DNA of 64,000 nucleotides, from contig NZ_CP129118.1 of the NCBI RefSeq assembly GCF_033304615.1, positions 740,001-804,000 on the forward strand, written 5' to 3'. The notes under the pieces were generated by a model. That model saw nothing but the letters and a program-made list of their open reading frames with translations, searched no databases and was not told the DNA's origin. The position numbers were made by a program, and so were the translations under genes. Each line of letters begins with the position of its first letter. Position 1 is the first letter of the stretch. Source of the DNA: Sporosarcina oncorhynchi (GTDB lineage: Bacteria; Bacillota; Bacilli; Bacillales_A; Planococcaceae). Of the stretch, positions 1-8,625 are shown one piece after another.

Positions 1-219
1 TCCATCGAAGAAATGGAACCGGTATATGATCATGCATATACAGTCCGTATTAATGTCGACTTGGATTCTGCCACTTCTGATGAAGCAGGGTGGATCGAGT
101 CATCCTCTACAGGTTTTACAGGCACTACCCTATTATACATAGTGATTGCAGTGGTCGCGGCTGCACTCATTGTCGCAGTTGTCAGATTGACGCGATCAAA
201 GAAAAAGAATCGAAATTAA
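1..219 (+). CDS. NEAT-domain cell-surface protein, C-terminal part (partial)
   Basis: The reading frame is open from the first base, so the gene begins upstream of the window; the first ATG at 13 is internal. The visible 72 residues hold the last strand of a NEAT domain with the heme-ligand motif Y-D-H-A-Y followed by a TVRINV strand. A short Ser/Thr/Gly linker, one membrane segment of about 22 residues and a Lys/Arg-rich tail follow. This matches the NEAT proteins just downstream, so it is probably another heme receptor held in the envelope by its C-terminus. No clear LPxTG or NPxTG sortase signal is seen. It lies 15 bp before the next NEAT gene and is likely co-transcribed with it. Confidence 0.8.
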   Translation, partial: SIEEMEPVYDHAYTVRINVDLDSATSDEAGWIESSSTGFTGTTLLYIVIAVVAAALIVAVVRLTRSKKKNRN

Positions 220-234
220 AAGGAGAATAGACGA

Positions 235-1743
235 ATGAAGAAAAATCTTATCGTATTTTTAACGGCAATTCTATTAGTCTTTACAGCAGTTCCAGCAATG
301 CCTTCATCAGCAGCTGAAGCGGGTGCGCAAAAAGAGCATTCTTATGAGCTTCCATTTAAAGTGATGAAACAAGATGAAGATAAAGTTTCAACAGCTGGCG
401 ATTTTGTGAAAAGCCCGCTGACAGTGAAAGTGGAAGAAGGCAAGGCGTTCGCTTATGTCACGCTTCTTCAAAGCAAGTATTGGCAGTCGTTGAAAGTGCA
501 AGACGGCAAGGAATTCGTTGATACAACAGTAGTCAGCGATGAGAATGATGAAAGAGTTGTCAAGTTCGAATTGAAAGATTACAAGAAACCTGTGAACGTG
601 CAAGCGCATATCATCGTCACTGGCGTACCAGGACTTGGCGTCTATGACAAAACATATGACCTTCGTTTCGTCATCGACAGCAGCAATGTTCCGACTGAAA
701 AGCCGGAAGTTGAAAAACCAGAAACTGAAAAGCCTGAAACAGAGAAACCAGAAACGCCTGAAGTTTCTGTGAAAGATGGCGAGTACACGATCGGTTACAA
801 AGTATTGCATGAAACAGAAGAGAAAGAGTCACAAATGTTAAGATATATGGAAACACCAGCAATGGTATCTGTCAAGGATGGCAAGAAAATTGTTTCAGTA
901 AAGTTGACGAATAATGAACAGATCACGGAAGTTCAAGTGAAGGAAGACGGCGAATTTGTTGACGCGACTGTGGTCAGCGTTGATGAAGCAACAAACAGTC
1001 GCATCGTTTCATTTGAAGTAGCTGATTTTGCAACAACTGTTGACATGAGTTTCACAGTATTTGTTGCGGCAATGAACCACACAGGTCACTACAAAGCGCG
1101 TCTTGTTCTTGACCAAGACAGCATGAAGCTTGAAGGCACTGAAGAAGAACCAACTGAAGAACCTGAAGAAGAAATTGAAGTTCCAGTCACATTCAAAGAT
1201 ATTGACAAGACTTGGGCGAAGCCATATATCGAAGCACTTGCTTCTAAAGGAATCGTTAAAGGAAAAACTGCAGATACATTCGTACCGAACGATAAAATGA
1301 CTAGAGGCCAATTCGCATTAGTGATCGCACGCGCGTTGGATCTTCCAAAGCAAGATGCAGAGGGTACTTTCTCTGATGTAACGAAAGAAATGACGAATCT
1401 TGTACAAGAAGTTGAAGCTGCAAACCGTGCAGGTATTATCAACGGTGACAATGGCAAGTTCAATCCGAACGCAGAAATCACTCGTCAACAAATGGCGACG
1501 ATGATCATCCGCGCAATCGAATATAAAGATGCATCTGTTCTAGAGAACGTAAAATCGGATATCGTTTTTGCTGATGAAGCTCATATCAATGACTATGCAA
1601 AGTCTTCTGTAGCAATGGCTGCAGGGCTTGGAATCATCGACGGCAATGATGTCAAAGGCAAGAAGATGTTCGAACCGAAAATGGGCGCGACTCGTGCGCA
1701 CGCGGTGAAGATGGTTTACAACATGCTTGAAGCAATTAAATAA
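235..1743 (+). CDS. Double NEAT-domain, SLH-anchored heme-binding surface protein
   Basis: The 502-residue protein starts with a signal peptide (about residues 1-27). Two NEAT domains follow (about 30-150 and 180-300), separated by a KPETEKPE-type repeat, and three SLH domains fill the C-terminus (about 315-500). SLH domains bind pyruvylated wall polymer, so the protein should sit on the cell wall and capture heme or hemoprotein for the transporter downstream. NEAT1 keeps the heme motif (Tyr137, Tyr141) and an S-K-Y-W lip. In NEAT2 the first Tyr is replaced by His282 (H-T-G-H-Y286) and the lip motif is missing, so NEAT2 may bind a protein rather than heme, or use a His ligand. The start is set by AAAGGAG at 220. 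The family role is established; the division of labour between the domains is inferred. Confidence 0.9.
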   Translation: MKKNLIVFLTAILLVFTAVPAMPSSAAEAGAQKEHSYELPFKVMKQDEDKVSTAGDFVKSPLTVKVEEGKAFAYVTLLQSKYWQSLKVQDGKEFVDTTVVSDENDERVVKFELKDYKKPVNVQAHIIVTGVPGLGVYDKTYDLRFVIDSSNVPTEKPEVEKPETEKPETEKPETPEVSVKDGEYTIGYKVLHETEEKESQMLRYMETPAMVSVKDGKKIVSVKLTNNEQITEVQVKEDGEFVDATVVSVDEATNSRIVSFEVADFATTVDMSFTVFVAAMNHTGHYKARLVLDQDSMKLEGTEEEPTEEPEEEIEVPVTFKDIDKTWAKPYIEALASKGIVKGKTADTFVPNDKMTRGQFALVIARALDLPKQDAEGTFSDVTKEMTNLVQEVEAANRAGIINGDNGKFNPNAEITRQQMATMIIRAIEYKDASVLENVKSDIVFADEAHINDYAKSSVAMAAGLGIIDGNDVKGKKMFEPKMGATRAHAVKMVYNMLEAIK

Positions 1744-1757
1744 TTATACACTCCATT

Positions 1758-1788
1758 GCCGGCGTCGCTAACTCTAGTGACAGCCGGC
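1758..1788 (+). terminator. Hairpin between NEAT genes
   Basis: GCCGGC at 1758-1763 pairs with GCCGGC at 1783-1788, extended by a GTCGCT/AGTGAC inner stem with one bulged A. No T-run follows, so it may act as an mRNA stability or processing element, or a leaky terminator, within the heme operon rather than a full stop. Confidence 0.5.
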
Positions 1789-1818
1789 GTTGTGTGTATA
1801 TGACTAAAGGAGTTTACG

Positions 1819-2802
1819 ATGAATACGAAAAAACTTTTTTCGATGATGATCGCATTCTTGCTTGCGTTTTCCATTACAGCTACAATGCCGATGAATGCTT
1901 CCGCTGCAACAACATTTGCGGATGGGGATTATACAATTCCGTTCACGGTGCTTAAAGATAAAGGCAATGAACAATCAACGACAGCAGAATATATGGTGAG
2001 CCCGGCGAAAGTGCATATTCAAAATGACAAAGCGACTGTGACAGTGACGTTGAACAATAGTTCATGGTGGCAATATTTCAAAGTGAATAGTGGCAGCGGA
2101 CTGAAAGATGTGCAAGTCGTTAGCGAAAATACTTCCGCAGACAAACGTGTTGTTAAATTCGATGTTGCTGATCTAAATCAACTCGTCTATGCAAAAATTC
2201 ATGTCATTGTAACGGGAATACCAGGGTTTAATTATGATAATGAATATGATATCCGTTTTAAATTCAATACAACATCCATTCCAGCTCCGCCTGTTGAGAA
2301 ACCGGTGACGACGCCTCCAGTAAAAGTGGAGAAGCCACAAACGAAACCGGTAGCGAAACCTGAAGCGAAGCCGGAAACGAAACCACAGGCTAAACCTGAA
2401 ACGAAACCTGAATCGAAGCCAACTTCTAAACCGTCCGATAAAAAGGAAGAGGTTTCAAAGACGGAAGATAAAGGGCTAGCTGTTGAGAAAGATGAGAAAG
2501 CTGCTTCTGAACAAGGGAAAGACGAGGAAGTTGAATCTGAAAATACAGAGACGGATGACTCCGAGGCAGAAGGGAACAGTTCGCTTGAAGAGGATGCAAC
2601 CGAATCAGATGAGTTGGATGTTGTAGAAAATCCAGAAGTTGAAGATGATGAAGAGCCGGTAATCGAAGAAGCAACTGCACAAGATACTCAAAGTGAAAAA
2701 GATGAACGTTCAAATACGGGTCTGTTCATCATTATTGCGATTGTGCTGCTTGCAGGTGCTGCTTCTGCATTTTTCATAACTAAGAAGCGCGCTCGCAAGT
2801 AA
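1819..2802 (+). CDS. NEAT-domain membrane-anchored heme-binding protein
   Basis: The 327-residue protein has a signal peptide (1-29), one NEAT domain (about 33-155) with the ligand motif Y-D-N-E-Y and an S-S-W-W lip, a Lys/Pro repeat linker and a long acidic, probably disordered stretch. A C-terminal membrane segment with a Lys/Arg tail follows. The architecture fits an IsdC-like relay that passes heme from surface receptors to the membrane lipoprotein. SNTG just before the membrane segment could be a degenerate sortase signal, but simple membrane anchoring is equally possible. AAAGGAG lies 6 bases before the ATG. The next gene follows within about 30 bases, which supports one operon. Confidence 0.85.
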   Translation: MNTKKLFSMMIAFLLAFSITATMPMNASAATTFADGDYTIPFTVLKDKGNEQSTTAEYMVSPAKVHIQNDKATVTVTLNNSSWWQYFKVNSGSGLKDVQVVSENTSADKRVVKFDVADLNQLVYAKIHVIVTGIPGFNYDNEYDIRFKFNTTSIPAPPVEKPVTTPPVKVEKPQTKPVAKPEAKPETKPQAKPETKPESKPTSKPSDKKEEVSKTEDKGLAVEKDEKAASEQGKDEEVESENTETDDSEAEGNSSLEEDATESDELDVVENPEVEDDEEPVIEEATAQDTQSEKDERSNTGLFIIIAIVLLAGAASAFFITKKRARK

Positions 2803-2834
2803 CTAGTGACGTGCGTAATAAGGAGTTGTCTGAA

Positions 2835-3716
2835 ATGAAAAAAGCCATTGGTCTGGTTGGTATTGTCGGCATGCTAATGCTTACCGCCTGTTCCTCGGGT
2901 GACAGTTCTGCATCGGGAATCGGAGAGATAGATCCTGACGGCGATCGGATTGTCGCTACGACCGTTGCACTGACTGAAATCATGGATGCGCTTGCTATTG
3001 ACCTTGTCGGTGTTCCTTCAAGTTATAAAGAATTACCTGATAGATACGCAGATGCGAAAGAAGTCGGTAATCCAATGAGTCCTGATATGGAGACTTTATT
3101 GGCATTGAAGCCTACAGAAATCTATTCAGTGACCACATTGAAATATGACTTGCAAGAGATGTTTGATGATCGCGGAATCGATATGACGTATGCAAATCTC
3201 GAAAGCGTTGACGCGATGCACGAAGAAATTCTGCGCATCGGGAAGAAGTATGACCGAGTGGAGCAGGCGGAGGCGCTAATCGCGCAGTTCGAGGAAAAGG
3301 CAGCTTCGATTGCACAAGCAATTGAAGGCAAGGAGCAACCGAAAGTATTGATTCTAATGGGGATTCCTGGCAGCTACCTTGTTGCGACGGAGCATTCTTA
3401 TATCGGTGACTTAGTGAAACGCAGTGGTGGTGTGAATGTTATTACGGGTGAGGATGTCGAGTTTTTATCCTCCAATACAGAATATTTGCAGCAGGCGGAA
3501 CCTGATGTCATCTTGCGGGCCGCTCACGGAATGCCTGAACAGGTTATTGCAATGTTTGATGAGGAGTTCCGTGGGAATGATATTTGGAAACATTTCGATG
3601 CTGTAAAAAATGGCCGGGTGTATGATTTAGAGGAGCAGTTGTTTGGAACAACGGGCAACTTGGCGGCGTCAGAAGCGCTTGATGAGTTGCAAAAGATGCT
3701 GTATCCGGCAGAATGA
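2835..3716 (+). CDS. isdE: Heme ABC transporter substrate-binding lipoprotein (IsdE-like)
   Basis: This is a PF01497-type binding protein of 293 residues with a lipoprotein signal peptide ending in the lipobox L-T-A-C. The expected bis-axial heme ligands of IsdE can be placed: Met81 in V-G-N-P-M and His231 in A-A-H-G-M, close to the Met78/His229 of the Staphylococcus protein. A longer frame begins at GTG 2811, but AAGGAG at 2820-2825 sits 9 bases before ATG 2835 and the lipoprotein signal begins there. It should accept heme from the NEAT proteins at the outer face of the membrane and deliver it to the permease encoded next, whose start overlaps its stop codon. Confidence 0.9.
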   Translation: MKKAIGLVGIVGMLMLTACSSGDSSASGIGEIDPDGDRIVATTVALTEIMDALAIDLVGVPSSYKELPDRYADAKEVGNPMSPDMETLLALKPTEIYSVTTLKYDLQEMFDDRGIDMTYANLESVDAMHEEILRIGKKYDRVEQAEALIAQFEEKAASIAQAIEGKEQPKVLILMGIPGSYLVATEHSYIGDLVKRSGGVNVITGEDVEFLSSNTEYLQQAEPDVILRAAHGMPEQVIAMFDEEFRGNDIWKHFDAVKNGRVYDLEEQLFGTTGNLAASEALDELQKMLYPAE

Positions 3717-4723
3717 AGGCGGGTCGGAAAATGTCTTGGATGAATAAGAGGTTTTTCAGTTTTATCATTGTAATCGCGTTGCTCATTATTGTGTTTGTGC
3801 AATCAGCACTAACCGGCAGCATTCAAGTAACGCCGTTTGAGCTGCTCCGCGGATTGTTTACAGGGGCAGACGATAATGTGGCCATCATTAAGGATCTGCG
3901 GATTCCGCGAATTTTGATCGCCATCTTCGCAGGCGCTGCATTGTCAGTCGCAGGTGTACTTCTGCAAGCTGTCATGCGTAACCCCCTTGCCGATCCCGGC
4001 ATTATCGGGGTGTCCGCAGGGGCAAGTTTTATGTCGATTGTGCTAATCGCATTCTTCCCGACATTGTTCTTTTTTGTGCCGTTGTTTGCGTTTCTTGGTG
4101 GAGCAATTGCGTTTTTGCTCGTCTATTCAATGTCGTGGAAATCGGGGCTTGATCCGCTCCGGATGATTCTCATTGGGATAGCGATCAACGCATTGTTCAC
4201 AGGTCTCAGTCAGGCAATTGGATTCAGTGGCGGCGGGTTAACGCAGTCCATGAGTCAAGTGACGACATCGAATTTGACGATGAAGAAGTGGAGTGATGTG
4301 AATACGATCGTGTTGTACAGCAGCATCGGTCTAGTTCTATCGTTCTTCGTGTTCAAGTGGTGCAACTATTTAGCACTTGAAGACAAAACGGCGAAAAGCC
4401 TAGGGGTCAACATCAATCTGGCGCGTTTTGTCATTGCCTTAATTGCAGTACTGCTGGCGTCAATCGCAACAGCAATTGCAGGGATGTTTGCATTTGTTGG
4501 ATTGCTCGTTCCACACATCGGCAGAACGCTTGTCGGCAATGATCATAAATTGCTCATTCCTTTTTCGGCACTCGCCGGGGCATTGCTCATTCTTCTTGCA
4601 GATACGCTTGGACGGGTGTTAATAGCGCCGAACGAGATACCGGCTTCGATTATCGTTGCGGTCATCGGAGGTCCATTCCTCATATTCATGTTGAGAAAGA
4701 GTGATCGCATTTATGGATATTAA
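3713..4723 (+). CDS. isdF: Heme ABC transporter permease (IsdF-like, FecCD family)
   Basis: This polytopic membrane protein of 336 residues is of the FecCD/BtuC type, with the family motifs R-I-P-R-I near the N-terminus, M-R-N-P-L-A-D-P-G, and G-L-L-V-P-H-I-G-R near residue 265. It should form the heme channel with the ATPase encoded next. The ATG at 3713 overlaps the stop of the lipoprotein gene; an internal ATG at 3731, behind AAGGCGGG, is a possible true start and would remove 6 residues. The gene order lipoprotein-permease-ATPase is that of isdEF-type heme importers. Confidence 0.9.
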   Translation: MKAGRKMSWMNKRFFSFIIVIALLIIVFVQSALTGSIQVTPFELLRGLFTGADDNVAIIKDLRIPRILIAIFAGAALSVAGVLLQAVMRNPLADPGIIGVSAGASFMSIVLIAFFPTLFFFVPLFAFLGGAIAFLLVYSMSWKSGLDPLRMILIGIAINALFTGLSQAIGFSGGGLTQSMSQVTTSNLTMKKWSDVNTIVLYSSIGLVLSFFVFKWCNYLALEDKTAKSLGVNINLARFVIALIAVLLASIATAIAGMFAFVGLLVPHIGRTLVGNDHKLLIPFSALAGALLILLADTLGRVLIAPNEIPASIIVAVIGGPFLIFMLRKSDRIYGY

Positions 4724-5483
4724 AGATGTGACGTTTTCATATGATAAGAAGTCGACGATTTTGCACGGTATCGACAGTTCGATTGAAACAGGGAAAGTGA
4801 CGACGATTATCGGGCCGAACGGCTGCGGAAAATCGACGTTGCTTGGCGTGCTGTCTAATCACTACCATCCACAGAACGGAGAAGTCGTTTTGGACGGTCT
4901 TGCGCTAGCTGATTTCAAACCGAAAGAACTTGCGAAAAGGCTCGCTGTTGTTCATCAACAAAACAATGCACCATCTGATATGACTGTTGAAAAACTGACA
5001 GCCTATGGACGGATTCCGTATAAGCATTTATTTTCTTCATCGACGAAAGAAGATGAGGAAGCAGTCGAGTGGGCGCTTGCCAGCACGAATTTGCTCGACA
5101 AGCGCAAGAGTCCGATTGATCAGCTATCTGGCGGTCAAATGCAACGGGTTTGGATTGCTATGGCGTTGACACAGCAAACACCGTATCTGTTTCTTGATGA
5201 ACCGACAACATATCTCGATATTTACTACCAATATGAATTGCTAGAACTGATCCGTTCGTTGAATAAAGAGCATGCTATCTCCATCGTTATGGTATTGCAT
5301 GATATCAATCAGGCAATCCGCTATAGCGATACGATCATTGCAATGAAAGACGGTAAAATTTCGGCTAAAGGTGCGCCAGCTCATATCATTACAGCGGAAT
5401 CGATTAAGGATATTTACGGTGTCGATGTCATTGTGAAGCATGATGAGCAGGCAGGGATGTATATTGTCCCGGTCGGAATTTGA
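4713..5483 (+). CDS. Heme ABC transporter ATP-binding protein
   Basis: This ABC ATPase of the FepC/FhuC type (256 residues) energises heme import with the permease encoded upstream. It has Walker A G-P-N-G-C-G-K-S-T, a Q-loop (V-V-H-Q-Q), signature L-S-G-G-Q-M-Q-R, Walker B Y-L-F-L-D-E-P and the H-loop V-L-H-D. An in-frame GTG at 4701 would add four residues (M-I-A-F), but the conserved beginning M-D-I-K-D-V starts at ATG 4713. The gene overlaps the end of the permease gene in either case. It is the last gene of the heme operon and is followed by a strong terminator. Confidence 0.9.
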   Translation: MDIKDVTFSYDKKSTILHGIDSSIETGKVTTIIGPNGCGKSTLLGVLSNHYHPQNGEVVLDGLALADFKPKELAKRLAVVHQQNNAPSDMTVEKLTAYGRIPYKHLFSSSTKEDEEAVEWALASTNLLDKRKSPIDQLSGGQMQRVWIAMALTQQTPYLFLDEPTTYLDIYYQYELLELIRSLNKEHAISIVMVLHDINQAIRYSDTIIAMKDGKISAKGAPAHIITAESIKDIYGVDVIVKHDEQAGMYIVPVGI

Positions 5484-5503
5484 AAGACGAATAGAGGTTG
5501 TGA

Positions 5504-5539
5504 AACGCCAACGGTTTACGTAACTGGTTGGCGTTTTTT
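5504..5539 (+). terminator. Rho-independent terminator of the heme operon
   Basis: AACGCCAAC pairs with GTTGGCGTT, followed by a T-run, 20 bases after the ATPase stop codon. Confidence 0.9.
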
Positions 5540-5879
5540 GATTTCGAAAAAAGTTGAGGGCAGTTCGATTATATGAACTGTTTTCTGGATAGGAATAACC
5601 AGAGTGTAGGAGCCATGAATCTTTTGAAAATATGGTTTCCCGGTTAGCGAGAAAGGGAAAGTAATAATAAGTGGGGAAGCATTGTAGGATACAACATTTT
5701 GAGCGTGTGCGTTATTCAACAAAATCTACTATAAAAGATTATTTTGTCGTTATTTCCCGGGGAATTCCTAGTAGCGAATCAAAATTCCACATACTTTTAC
5801 TTTTCAACATACAGTTTTCTGTTTGGTTGAATGAACTTATCAATATTGTTATGATTGCGTAGTAAAAAATGGGGTATTC
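5540..5879. other. Intergenic region before the permease gene
   Basis: No convincing gene is seen in these 340 bases; the short frames lack ribosome binding sites. It must hold the promoter of the permease gene. An imperfectly placed inverted repeat TTGTA-GGA-TACAA lies at 5682-5694 and could be an operator; no riboswitch fold was recognised. Confidence 0.4.
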
Positions 5880-7331
5880 TTGAAGGGTTTTAGCGTACAA
5901 AAGAAATGCCTGAATAGAAAGGGGTTGGCGTCTATCCAATCAAATGAAGGAACAACTCAAGCCGTCGAGGCGGTATCCTCGGACGATTACTCGCTGGACA
6001 GGGTGCCAAGCAACGAACGGAATAAAGGCTGGTTGAGTATAACGAACATTACGTTCGGTATTGCGACTGCAATTTTCTATTTCCAAATGGGGAGTGTTAT
6101 GGCCCTGAAATTCGGTGCTATTAATGCAATGATCTCCTCCGCTTATGCAATCGTTGTTGCTGGATTGCTCGGTACAGTAATCGCCTATTTATCGGCGAAA
6201 TCAGGCATGAATGTCAATCTGCTTTCACGCGGTGGAGGATTCGGCTATATCGGATCATCGTTGACGTCGTTAATTTATGCATCTAATTTCATTATGTATT
6301 GCGCTTTTGAGGGACTTATTTTAGTTTCCGCAGTTCACCACTTCTTTCCTACTCTTCCTAAATGGATCTTAATTGTCCTGTTCGGTACAATCGTCATTCC
6401 TCTTAACTGGTTCGGAATCGAACAGTTAGATAAATTACAAAAATGGTCACTACCTCTATTTATCGTCTTTTTATTAACTGCGGTTGTTGTGTCGTTCTAC
6501 AAAATTCCGATTTACACAGGCTCTGTTTTCACCTATATGCCCGAAGGTGTGACAATCGGCGGTGAAGCGCTCTTAATGTGCATGGGTATGCACCACGGTA
6601 TTATGGGATTGACAGCGTTACTCGCATCCGATTATGCTCGTTTTTTGAAACCGGCAGACATTAAAATCGGTTCGGTTATGATTGGTTTTATTCCGCAGAT
6701 TTTCTGTTTCGGTGTTATGGGAGGGCTCGGTATCTGGTTTGGTGTGAGATTCCTTGAATCGGATCCTGGTGTGTATATTGTCTTGCTACTAGGTATTGGA
6801 GGCGCATTATTCACGATGCTTACCCAATTGCGTATAAACGTGACGAATATTTACAGCAGTTCGTTGTCACTATCCAATTTCTTTGAAAACATGTTCCGAT
6901 TTACACCTGGTCGCCGCTTTTGGGTCGTTGTGTCAGGCATAACGGCAATCGTTCTTATGTTGCTCAATATTACAGAACATGTCGATACATTGATGACCTT
7001 CCAAGGTGTCTTCCTCTTGTCATGGGCTGCTGTTCTTGTAACAGATGCACTAGTCGTGAAAAAGCTGCTGAAGATTGGACCGAATTATTATGTCGCGAGA
7101 CAAAGCTATTTGTATAAGTGGAATCCTGTTGGCACGGTGTCGTTGATTGTCGCAAGTATTCTTGGGACGGTGGCGGCACTCGGTTATATGGGGATCTTCC
7201 TAGAGTCAACCGCGGCATTTTTGGCGGCGCTGCTTGCAGCGGTGTTGACTGTGTTAATTGCGGTAATGACAAAAGGAAAGTATTATCTTGTGAGAGAACC
7301 TCACGATATTCCAGAAGAAGACAAGCTGTAA
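5880..7331 (+). CDS. NCS1-family nucleobase (cytosine/purine) permease
   Basis: This is a 12-TM transporter of the nucleobase:cation symporter-1 (CodB-like, PF02133) family, about 480 residues. The first membrane segment follows N-K-G-W-L-S-I-T-N-I-T-F-G at about residue 50; further family features are the glycine-rich S-R-G-G-G-F-G-Y-I-G-S-S stretch and conserved Asn/Asp in the middle helices. Likely substrates are cytosine or related bases; no deaminase gene lies next to it, so the substrate is open. The start is uncertain: TTG 5880 has only a weak GGGG upstream, and later starts are possible in the non-conserved first 45 residues. It is a single-gene unit followed by a bidirectional terminator. 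Confidence 0.8.
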   Translation: MKGFSVQKKCLNRKGLASIQSNEGTTQAVEAVSSDDYSLDRVPSNERNKGWLSITNITFGIATAIFYFQMGSVMALKFGAINAMISSAYAIVVAGLLGTVIAYLSAKSGMNVNLLSRGGGFGYIGSSLTSLIYASNFIMYCAFEGLILVSAVHHFFPTLPKWILIVLFGTIVIPLNWFGIEQLDKLQKWSLPLFIVFLLTAVVVSFYKIPIYTGSVFTYMPEGVTIGGEALLMCMGMHHGIMGLTALLASDYARFLKPADIKIGSVMIGFIPQIFCFGVMGGLGIWFGVRFLESDPGVYIVLLLGIGGALFTMLTQLRINVTNIYSSSLSLSNFFENMFRFTPGRRFWVVVSGITAIVLMLLNITEHVDTLMTFQGVFLLSWAAVLVTDALVVKKLLKIGPNYYVARQSYLYKWNPVGTVSLIVASILGTVAALGYMGIFLESTAAFLAALLAAVLTVLIAVMTKGKYYLVREPHDIPEEDKL

Positions 7332-7356
7332 TAACAGTAAGAATAAAATACAACGT

Positions 7357-7396
7357 AAAGAAGTCAGCCGGTGCATTCATCGGCTGACTTCTTTTT
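7357..7396. terminator. Bidirectional terminator
   Basis: AAAGAAGTCAGCCG pairs with CGGCTGACTTCTTT, with A-run and T-run on either side. It separates the convergent permease gene and the minus-strand gene ending at 7406. Confidence 0.9.
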
Positions 7397-7405
7397 ATAT
7401 GGGTC

Positions 7406-8563
7406 TCATTTAACAAGAAAGTCGTAAGATGACACGTTTTTCTTCTTGCTGCTAATATGCTCAAACATTTCATCTAAACCATTGACAGGCAATTCAGCGA
7501 TACGTTTGCCCGATTGTAAATCATACGTATCAATTGCAAAAGCTTTTGTTGGTTTGTTGTAACGGAAGAAGTAGAGGTTTCCATCTTTGAAGTACGTCTG
7601 TTCATTCATTTTCATGCTTCCTGTACTTGCACCTTCAAGACTCAACATAGGTAAGGTTTGTTCTTTCGTGAAATCAAACCCATGTACATCCCCCGCACCG
7701 TCCACGTAATGGAATATGCCTTTGTCGATTGTTGCTGCATTTCTCAAATTGTAAGGGACTCTAACGCGGTAATCATCAACATCTTTATATGTGAGAAATG
7801 GAAAAGTATCAATCTTTTTCGTTTCTTTGTTAATACGATACAAGTCGCTCGTCAATTTCTGTGTATCACTGATCAGCATATAATAATAACCGTTTTCATG
7901 AAGAATTGGAGATAGTCCCAGCCTGTCACCGATTTCGCCTAGCGCAACAATTTCTTTCACCTCGATATCCTTCTGAAGTGGCGTGCTGTAGAGGGACATC
8001 GTTTCTTCATCTCCAGCGACGAACGAAATTTCGTCTTCTCCGATTCCCGACATATACATATAATGAGGAATTTTTGCCGTTTCAAAGCCTGAGCTGTCTC
8101 CGATTCTCAGATTTGATGCATATGTGCCTTCATCCGTGAAGCCGGAATTGTAGACACTATAGAACTTGCCATCTTTGTAGCCTGTAATTTCACCGGTATG
8201 TTCTTCGGTATCCGCTTTGAATTCCTTTATATCATCTGATTCAACAATATAAACATGGTTCCGGTCTTCCATGAAAAACGTATTCTCCGCTTCGTGAATT
8301 GTACCGAGTTCCAACCCATTCATTTCCCAAAGTCGCGTATCTCCTTTTGCATCAATGAAGACGACGAAACTCATACCGTCCCGGTTCATATCCTGGTCTG
8401 CAGTCGTGGAAAAGTAGAGGGAGGCGATGGAATCTGACATGATTGCTGGTAATTCATCAGTGGAAATCGAATCTGCTTTTTTCCCTGATACATAAATTGT
8501 TGTCGCTCCGATTGCCATGAATATTACTAATGTGGTGATGATGAAAATCCATTTTCTGTCCAC
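7406..8563 (-). CDS. Membrane-anchored extracytoplasmic protein of unknown function
   Basis: I do not recognise this 385-residue protein. It has one N-terminal membrane segment (about residues 5-25, W-I-F-I-I-T-T-L-V-I-F) and an extracytoplasmic domain rich in beta-strand patterns with repeated Tyr/Asp turns (for example D-L-Y-R-I, G-N-L-Y-F-F-R-Y), which suggests a beta-propeller-like sensor. The open frame extends to 8602, but AGGGAGG lies 9 bases before GTG 8563, so I chose that start. The upstream gene on the same strand ends only about 60 bases away behind a GC-rich hairpin, so partial read-through from the YiiX-like gene is possible. Confidence 0.65.
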   Translation of the reverse strand: MDRKWIFIITTLVIFMAIGATTIYVSGKKADSISTDELPAIMSDSIASLYFSTTADQDMNRDGMSFVVFIDAKGDTRLWEMNGLELGTIHEAENTFFMEDRNHVYIVESDDIKEFKADTEEHTGEITGYKDGKFYSVYNSGFTDEGTYASNLRIGDSSGFETAKIPHYMYMSGIGEDEISFVAGDEETMSLYSTPLQKDIEVKEIVALGEIGDRLGLSPILHENGYYYMLISDTQKLTSDLYRINKETKKIDTFPFLTYKDVDDYRVRVPYNLRNAATIDKGIFHYVDGAGDVHGFDFTKEQTLPMLSLEGASTGSMKMNEQTYFKDGNLYFFRYNKPTKAFAIDTYDLQSGKRIAELPVNGLDEMFEHISSKKKNVSSYDFLVK

Positions 8564-8591
8564 TCTTTTCACCCTCCCTGATCTATGTATG

Positions 8592-8618
8592 GGAGCAAGC
8601 ATAGCTCATGCTTGCTCC
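8592..8618 (-). terminator. Hairpin between two minus-strand genes
   Basis: A perfect 11-bp stem (GGAGCAAGCAT/ATGCTTGCTCC) with a 5-base loop lies between the stop at 8626 and the next ribosome binding site. No T-run follows, so it may be a weak terminator or attenuator. Confidence 0.55.
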
Positions 8619-8625
8619 ACTTGAA

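Noticed and set aside
5671..5862. 63-codon frame upstream of the nucleobase permease
   Set aside because: No ribosome binding site and no recognisable protein features.
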